From Gonocerus acuteangulatus (lineage: Eukaryota > Arthropoda > Insecta > Hemiptera > Coreidae): a stretch of DNA of 64,000 bases. Every line of letters starts with the position of its first letter. The first letter of the stretch is position 1. The notes under the pieces were generated by a model. The model was not told the DNA's origin. It did no database searches and saw nothing but the letters and a program-made list of their open reading frames with translations. Made by a program: the position numbers and the translations under genes. The stretch spans positions 51,030,274-51,094,273 of the forward strand of contig OX328127.1 in the NCBI GenBank assembly GCA_946811695.1, written 5' to 3'. Below are positions 58,220-64,000 of the stretch, in pieces.

Positions 58220-58345
58220 AATTTTAACCACTATCATTTTCTCTAAGGGTTCTGAAATGCAAAATTTTCTAGGCGGCACTTCCGGATTGCGTCCAGATCA
58301 ACCTTATAAGCGGGGTTCCTCCCTATGGGGGAGAGAGGAACCGCG
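57428..58345 (+). mobile_element. Family T, copy 4, internal blocks swapped
   Basis: The 5' half follows the usual order to CTATCGCCTTGAAAA. The block starting CTTCCAGTGGGCGGG (58 kb minus 55, through GAGCGAACAGACAAATATAT, 57945-58070) then comes before the block AGCCCAAGAAGCCTATAAAA ... CCATCTTCCA (58071-58172). In every other copy the order is the reverse. The (TA)n (58173-58217) and the 3' end with CACTTCCGGATTGCGTC and hairpin follow. A frame (57747-58088) spans the first part but is not a gene. Confidence 0.8.
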
Positions 58346-58357
58346 ACAAAAAAAGTC

Positions 58358-58644
58358 CGACTCGCAGGAACTGCATCATCTTAGCGCGGTTCCGTTCATG
58401 TGTCTAGTGTCATTTGATAAGCTTAGAAAAGAAGTAAAGTTATTTTTTTATATATATCTCGTGAAAATTGCCAAAATCCTCTCGAACATCTCGAATAAAA
58501 GTGGTATTAAGGCGTCAGGGAGACCGACAGTAGCTAACTTATACACAGAACCGGAAATTACACAATCCGGCTCTCATTCTAAAACAAAGCTCTATAAATC
58601 AATACAAAATATGCCTAATAAAGCCTTTCTAGTGGATACAGAAG
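58358..58644 (+). repeat. Repeat W, copy 2
   Basis: This is the second copy of 56253-56514, directly after family T copy 4. Its open frame continues through KLYKSIQNMPNKAFLVDTE into the hAT-type MITE at 58645. The continuation AATAAAGCCTATCTAGT is echoed several times over the next kilobase. Confidence 0.55.
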
Positions 58645-58915
58645 CATGGGCGTATATGAGGGGGGGCTGAGGGGGCTGCAGCCCCTCCCGAAATTTTGAA
58701 TTGATGATAAAAACTTGTCGTAAAACCCTTAAAAATAAATTAAATAACATCACTTAGTTCATAAAACATATTTTATTTTACGTTTAATAGCGTTTTAGTT
58801 GCCTGAAACTATTCCAAGCTCTAAATATTTAGTATTCCATACCCTGGAAATGGTTTCAGCCCCCCCCCGAAATTTTCCCAGCCCCACCCGAAATTGTTTT
58901 CTATATACGCCCATG
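58645..58915. mobile_element. hAT-type MITE, CATGGGCG ends, 8-bp TSD
   Basis: The ends are CATGGGCGTATATGAG and CTATATACGCCCATG. Exact 8-bp duplications TACAGAAG flank it (58637-58644 and 58916-58923). The interior has GGGGGCTGCAGCCCC, a self-complementary block, and a reversed CCCCCCGAAATTTTCCCAGC block. It is 271 bp and has no coding. The 8-bp TSD supports hAT. Confidence 0.85.
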
Positions 58916-58923
58916 TACAGAAG

Positions 58924-59690
58924 GATCAAGAAGAAGTACAAGAAAGAATGAGTAGAATACCCTGCCTAATAAAGCCTATATAGAATAATATGCCGAATAT
59001 AGCCTATCTAGTAGATACTGAAGGACAAATAACAAGTCTTGACGAATAACGAGTCAATATATAGAATAATATAACTAATTAAGTCTATGGAGTAGATACA
59101 AATGGACCAAAAACAAGGCTTGATGAATCTTGTTTTTTTTTCTACTTAAATACTTTTTATCAATATTTAGTATATAACCTGTGTTGAAAACTATTGATTG
59201 CTAATTGATGAATCGGGTTACAACTAAGTAGTCTTTATGAATATTTAGTATATAACCTATGTTTGGATCTGTGTTTTGGGGTGCTCTCCGCCTAGGCTTT
59301 GTATTTGTGTCGGCAGATACCTGGGGTATATTTACAGCTCTTGAGGATTAACTCTTAGCAGGTAAATATCCTGCGGACCTTATGTTTGTACGGGCACTGA
59401 CCCCACTCCCTATTCCCTCATAGTATCTAAGCGTTGTGAAGTTTATTTTTTGGATTTAGGACTTAATATAGATATGTAGACTAAATCATAGCAAGAAGTC
59501 AACCTCCATCGTCGGTTCTTAACTATGTAGACTCGCTAATGTTGCCCAATCTTAGACACGTCGTAATTAAAATCCACAGCAAAAACACGACATTTCAGAA
59601 TCCCCTGCTAAATAAAACATATATAGAATAATATGCCAAATAAAGCCTATCTAGTGGATAAAAATACAGGAAAAACGCCGTTCGTGGTGG
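58924..59690. repeat. Degenerate internal repeats
   Basis: AATAAAGCCTATATAGAATA and ATAGCCTATCTAGTAGATAC-type words recur at about 58966, 58990, 59065, 59610 and 59640. This suggests an old, broken tandem or dispersed unit derived from repeat W's end. A more GC-rich patch at 59280-59410 has no recognised content. Confidence 0.4.
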
Positions 59691-59737
59691 TAGATAATCT
59701 TAAAGGCATTTCGCTCAGAAATCTCCGAAATATTGTT

Positions 59738-60290
59738 ACTAATTTTACGTATCCTGTTTTATAGCCAAATAGATTTATATTCTATAATCAATAAGAAAAA
59801 ACTACTAAAAATAAAAAACTATGGGCAACAGATGAAAATAGGGAATACTTAGAACAATTCAACACCAGTACTGTAATCTAGATATTCATACGGCATCTTC
59901 GAATTCTAACAAACAAAATATTGATTCTAATTATACGTATCCTGTTTACTGACAAATACATTTGACTGCTATAAGCAAGTACAAAAATAACGAGAAGTGA
60001 AAACAAAAACTACGGGAAACACACAAATAGATCCGTTTAAATAAACGAAACTCCATCAAACATTTCTTCAATTTTTTGTGGAGAATTCAGTAAGCTTTCG
60101 AACTGTTATATTTCACTTGCCACGATTTCCTAACCCTTTTCGAGATATTAAGGAAGATATACGAAGGGGGGCTAATAGATATTCATACGGCATCTGAAAA
60201 TCCCAAGATTCCGCAAAAATAAAATATCGTTTCTAATTATACGTATCCTGCTTCATTGGCAAATACATTTGACTACTATAAGGAATTGAA
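59738..60290 (+). mobile_element. Three direct 5' fragments of family T
   Basis: ACGTATCCTGTTT followed by a CAAATACATTTGACT-type word occurs at about 59745, 59935 and 60240. Two of these share an upstream word, GATATTCATACGGCATCT, at about 59881 and 60179. The middle one extends to the GAGATATTAAGGAAG block near 60145. They look like serial duplications of the family T 5' region. Confidence 0.55.
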
Positions 60291-60398
60291 AACACTAGGG
60301 AATATGCCAAAGAACTCGGAGTAGGAGCCTCGACAGTTTCAAGACATTTGAAGGAAATCGGCAAATCCAAAACTGACATTTCATACGGTACAGCCTGA
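60282..60398 (+). pseudogene. mariner-type transposase HTH fragment
   Basis: The frame reads REYAKELGVGASTVSRHLKE then IGKSKT before stop TGA at 60396. This is the second helix-turn-helix of mariner-family transposases (A-x-x-L-G-V-S-x-x-T-V-S-R-H-L-x-x-I-G-K). The DDD catalytic domain is absent. It sits directly after a family T 5' fragment, and no mariner ends were found, so it is a captured or truncated piece. Confidence 0.65.
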
Positions 60399-60399
60399 T

Positions 60400-61143
60400 A
60401 TATTTTTAACAATGAATTGTTTTTCTTATTTTAATTAATCTGTTTTATTGTCAAATACATTATCCAACTATAAGCAATGAAAAAACAACAAAGAATAAAA
60501 ACAAACAAAAAGGACCGTTCGAATAAACGAAATCAATTGCTTCAAAGATTAAGCACTTATTTCTCCGATTGACATCGCCTAATCAAAACTTTCTGAACCA
60601 TTTTTGTAGAACATTTAGTAAGCTTTCGCATGGTAACTCTCCGTTTGCCAATATTCTCAACCTTTTTCGAAATATTAAGGAAAGTATACGAAGTTACCAA
60701 AACTTTTTATGTCTGTTAATAAAATATTTTATTCTAACCCTTCCTAAACTCCAAACGTAACAAAAATTTCAACATATTAGTTTTAATGAAAGTAGAACAT
60801 GCAGAAAATGTTTCAACTGAATCCCATGATTCTAAGTACCCAAACCAAAAACGGCATTCAAAAACTATTTTTCCCATTTTCTCGAAAACTGTTAAAGCTG
60901 TAAATGAAAATGGTTTCATTCGTTTTCCTAGCCCAAGAAGCCTATAAAACGAGTACTTACAAGCTTATGAAGTCAAAAACGTAAGCGTTACAATTTTTTT
61001 TGCGCGAATTTCGCCCCAAACGCCATCTTCCAGTGGGCGGATTCTGCTGGTTAACGAACTTGACCTTTCAAATTGGACGACGGATTTTTGTACCAAATTT
61101 TATCACAATCGGACCATTAGGGAAGCCAGAAATGAGCGAACAG

Positions 61144-61204
<61 letters not shown>

Positions 61205-61340
61205 AATTTGAACCAACGTTATTTTCGGTTTCTAGGGGTTCTGAAACGCGAAATTTTCTAGTCGGCACTTCCGGATTGTTTCATTGTATCAACCTTATAA
61301 GCGGGGTTCCTCCCTATGGGGGAGGGAGGAACCTCGCTAA
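60400..61340 (+). mobile_element. Family T, copy 5 (forward, full length)
   Basis: The whole order is present: ACAATGAATTGTTTTTCTTA, ACATTATCCAACTATAAGCA, the 5' half, CGTAAGCGTTAC, CCATCTTCCAGTGGGCGG, (TA)n at about 61149-61201, CACTTCCGGATTGTTTCATT, and the hairpin GGGGTTCCTCCCTATGGGGG then AGGGAGGAACC with TCGCTAAA. Its 3' end abuts copy 6 with no spacer. Confidence 0.85.
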
Positions 61341-61506
61341 AACGTAAGCGTTACGATTTTTTTTGCGCGAATTTCGCCCCAAACGCCATCTTCCAGTGGG
61401 CGGATTTTGCTGGTTAACGAACTTGACCTTTCAAATTAGACTAAAGATTTTTGTACCAAATTTCATCAAAATCGGACCATTCGCCTGGGAGCTACAGAGC
61501 GAACAG

Positions 61507-61559
<53 letters not shown>

Positions 61560-61699
61560 CAAATTTTAAGTACTATCATTTTCGGTCTCTAGGGGTTCTG
61601 AAACGCAAAATTTTCTAGTCGGCACTTCCGGATTGCGTCATGAGATCAACCTTATAAGCGGGGTTCCTCCCTATGGGAGAGAGAGGAACCGCGCTAAAA
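61341..61699 (+). mobile_element. Family T, copy 6 (5'-truncated, tandem to copy 5)
   Basis: It starts at AACGTAAGCGTTACGATTTT and runs through the (TA)n at 61511-61557 to the hairpin GGGGTTCCTCCCTATGGGAG then AGAGAGGAACCGCGCTAAAA. It lacks the whole 5' half. The start coincides with the small palindrome AACGTAAGCGTT. Confidence 0.85.
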
Positions 61700-62486
61700 G
61701 AAGTGTCTAAAATTGTCCGCTTCGTTCTTTCGAGCGTTTGTTTGTGCTCGTTGGTCTCAGTTTTTAATTGCATATAACAGTAAAATGAGTATTTTAGTAA
61801 AACAAGGTAAGGAAACGACAAACGTATTTGTCACACCTCCGGGGAAGGCGGAGGGAGTAATTTCTGCTTATGATACTATCAGTTTCCTGTTGTAGGGTCT
61901 GAAATATCTTGGCAATGTTTTATTTGTGCCGAAATAATCTTTAGACAGAAAACTAAACATTGCCAAGTTTAAGAATATACCTGGTTGAGGAAAGTGATAT
62001 TTTAGTATCTGGATATTATTAAGTATATTTTAGTATCTGGATATTATTTAAGTATTTTTATTGTTGTTTTTAAAGGTCAGTTGAAGTGTCTTTACTGTTC
62101 TTAGTAAGTAACTATGAGGTCTTCCAAGTAATGAACTTGGACATTTCTTTCTTTTATCATCTCTTGTATTGGCAAATATTTTTGGTTGAAAATATGGTGC
62201 ACTTAATACACTAACTCATACTACTTTTTGGGAGTGTAGGATGGTAAGGCGTTTTGGGGGGGGGTTTAGGAGGGGATATTTTTGGGGAAGGGAGTGTTTC
62301 TTTGTGGGGGGAGGAACTTGGCCTCTATTTCACATTTATGTTTTTTTGGGGATCTCATTACTTTTTTCTAAGTATTAATTAAAATTTAGTTGCCGCATAC
62401 GTACTGGCTTTTGTACTTCATATAAAACCAGGGTCTTTGGATTTTGCATAAACTTCTCCTTACTGCTTGATATTCGATACCAATAA
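61700..62486. other. Repeat flank and AT/GT-rich DNA
   Basis: 61740-61820 matches the far end of family T copy 3 (about 42950-43015). A 28-bp tandem duplication (ATATTTTAGTATCTGGATAT-type) spans 61997-62053. G-runs lie at 62260-62310. No gene is supported. Confidence 0.5.
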
Positions 62487-62849
62487 ACTACCTACATACA
62501 TGTAATCACTAGACTAGAAAAGTTAGAAGCTTTTCCAGATGACATTACTCTAGAGGACAAATTGATTGCTCTCTTAACTAAACTATTACACTGTAAAACA
62601 CAGAAACCTTATCCCGAGGATAAAGATCACAATAGGGAAAGTGTAGAAGGCCTTCAAGAAAAAGATAAGGACAAAGACGATACATTTTGGGTTCGTGATC
62701 CTAAACTTTGTAATTTAGATGGCTCGACTTGGAAAAACTTAGTATCTGCTTTCAAGTATATTATCCAGTTAACCCCTACGACTTTATTTACAACATTTAT
62801 GAAAGAAGTCACAACTTTTGTTCTTAAGATGCGTCGAAATGTTTCTTAA
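62487..62849 (+). other. Unrecognised coding-like frame, about 120 codons
   Basis: Open from 62487 to a stop ending at 62849, without an upstream ATG in frame. The middle reads LEAFPDDITLEDKLIALLTK, and later there is a charged run with KDKDKDD, then WVRDPKLCNLDGSTWKNLVS. Composition is protein-like, with many acidic residues, unlike nearby chance frames. It could be an exon or a retroelement gag-type fragment. I do not recognise the family. Confidence 0.3.
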
Positions 62850-62963
62850 AACATCAAATATAGGTTCTCCTTACCGAGACGATTCATTTGATACCCCACA
62901 TGATGAGTTTCAGAAGGAATGATGGCTTTCCGATGGAACAAAAAGTACAAAACGTCATAGGTA

Positions 62964-63077
62964 ATGTGACACCCCCGTATCAAGACCTACCTGCGTGTCA
63001 AGTTCGGTCAAAATCGGTCAAACGGTACGGATTTGTATAAGGAACAAACATACAGACAGACAGCTGGTATAAGATTT
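62964..63077 (-). mobile_element. Helitron-family fragment
   Basis: CCGTATCAAGACCTACCTGC, GGTCAAAATCGGTCAAACGG and GGATTTGTATAAGGAACAAA with ACAGACAGACAGCTGG match the reverse of the unit at 22852-22972. No CTAG or TC end is retained. Confidence 0.6.
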
Positions 63078-63195
63078 TGACCGAGCCTATATGCTTCTAA
63101 TTGTTTCTTAAAACCCAAATATAGGTTCTTCATACCGAGACGATTCCCACATCATGGGTTTCGGACGGAATGATGGTTTTCGAAGGAACTACAAT

Positions 63196-63230
63196 ACTGT
63201 GGTGCTAATGACCTCAGCAGTAGATGCACC

Positions 63231-63259
<29 letters not shown>
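63196..63259 (+). mobile_element. SINE 3' end (hairpin and A-tail) only
   Basis: GGTGCTAATGACCTCAGCAG, then TAGATGCACC and a 29-base A-run, is the shared SINE terminal hairpin and tail. GGTGC/GCACC still pair fully although the bases differ from the GGCGC/GCGCC of other copies. Confidence 0.7.
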
Positions 63260-63261
<2 letters not shown>

Positions 63262-63736
63262 ACAATACTGGCGATTTTTTCCTTTAATAACATCTCCATA
63301 TCTATCACCATGCAAAATTTCAAGTCTCTAGCATCATGGGAAGTGCCTAATAATTTTTATGAGTCAGTGAGTGAGTCCTATAAATCCCGATTTTCGATCC
63401 CTTATATTTCGATGTAGAATTATGAAAATTTTTACTCACATTTAGTTGTATAATACCTCTGTAAAATTTCATAACTTTATCTTTACCTGGTTGAAAGTTA
63501 TGAGAGGGTAAAAATCGGCTCTAAGACCTCCTGTAATATACACACAGTATGCTTAGGCCGGAACTTGGCCTGACGCACTGCCGTGCGCCTAGATTATTCC
63601 TCATGTTTTCTTGTATTTATTTAGTATTTTTTAGAAGTGTTGCTATTTGGGAGAATTCCCGAAGAAAAAAGCTGCTGAGCTTTGTAGCCATAGATAATCT
63701 TCTTAAAATATTCATCACGCACCAGTTACATGAAAT
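63260..63736. other. Dispersed repeat debris
   Basis: CACCATGCAAAATTTCAAGT, GTCAGTGAGTGAGTCC and GTAAAATTTCATAACTTTAT belong to a repeat whose reverse relative is near 50011-50100. No gene called. Confidence 0.4.
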
Positions 63737-64000
63737 CATGGGCGTATATAAGGGGGGGGGGCTGCAGCCCAGAAAATAAAAATTATTCTTGATGGAATTG
63801 ATATTTAAGGATTATAGTAAATCTTACATAAAATTTGAATAAAAAAAAAAAATACATCGAAAATTATGTCTGCTATTATTACGCATCGAAAAATGTGTTG
63901 TTGGGCGACATTTTTGTCTAGTCCCTTGTCATTAACTTGCGATAACTGTATATTTTATTTATTTGTGCTCGCTGTTTAACAGACCATTCTAATGAGAAAA
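63737..64000. mobile_element. MITE with CATGGGCGTATATA end, copy 3 (partial)
   Basis: CATGGGCGTATATAAGG(G)n then GCTGCAGCCC matches the starts at 56515 and 58645. No right end appears before the window stops, so it is either longer, truncated or continued outside. Confidence 0.6.

Noticed and set aside
41368..61569. Recurring frame beginning REFRPKRHLPVGGF in family T copies
   Set aside because: It recurs because the DNA repeats. It ends in the microsatellite, is broken in copies 3 and 4, and shows no domain. A dN/dS test over many copies would be needed to revive it.

Overview
The window looks like non-coding DNA from a eukaryote, most likely an arthropod-type animal. It is strongly AT-rich by eye. 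It has long (TA)n and (CT)n microsatellites, poly-A/T tails, tRNA-derived SINEs, rolling-circle Helitrons, degraded retrotransposon and DNA-transposon coding pieces, and spliceosomal signals. Nothing prokaryotic is present: no operons, rRNA genes, functional tRNA genes or CRISPR array. Species cannot be fixed from the sequence alone. No complete host gene lies in the window. The space reads as intron or intergenic DNA built from nested transposon insertions.

Host-gene candidates are few. On the minus strand, 27487-27645 looks like a first coding exon: signal peptide, Cys-rich start like a leucine-rich-repeat N-cap, good Kozak context, in-phase splice donor. On the plus strand, 36485-36663 is an open stretch behind a perfect TACTAAC branch site. 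About 2.9 kb upstream, 33592-33619 has the juxtaposed acceptor/donor structure of a recursive splice site. Together these suggest a plus-strand gene with long introns.

1-10 kb is old repeat debris: a tRNA-related SINE at 5449, a palindromic MITE at 3683-4010, and poly-T/(TA)n tracts. 10-14 kb has a piggyBac-like transposase remnant, a 934-bp hAT-type foldback element with perfect 8-bp target duplications, a small MITE, and a (CT)n(TA)n tract followed by a Helitron end. 14-27 kb is mostly featureless AT-rich DNA with microsatellites, a LINE RNase H remnant, three Met-tRNA-like SINEs and a short Helitron. 28-30 kb holds tandem hammerhead-like motifs and a 1,433-bp Helitron with clear termini and a fused replicase/helicase remnant. 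30-38 kb contains the plus-strand splice signals and dispersed repeats.

38.9-43 kb and 55.8-61.7 kb are dominated by one repeat family of about 0.9 kb. Each 3' part carries a (TA)n tract at the same internal place and a GC-rich terminal hairpin; I call it family T. Two copies form a near-palindrome of about 2.3 kb, one copy has two internal blocks swapped, and two copies abut head to tail. 44.7-46.5 kb is a long-TIR element containing a reversed Helitron. 49.4-55.8 kb contains a foldback MITE, a Transib-like element (CACAGTG termini, 5-bp CGTCG target duplication) inserted in a SINE tail, another MITE, and a decayed Ty1/copia pol region itself interrupted by a 104-bp insert. The last 6 kb holds more family T, hAT-type MITEs, an unrecognised coding-like frame at 62487-62849 and repeat fragments.
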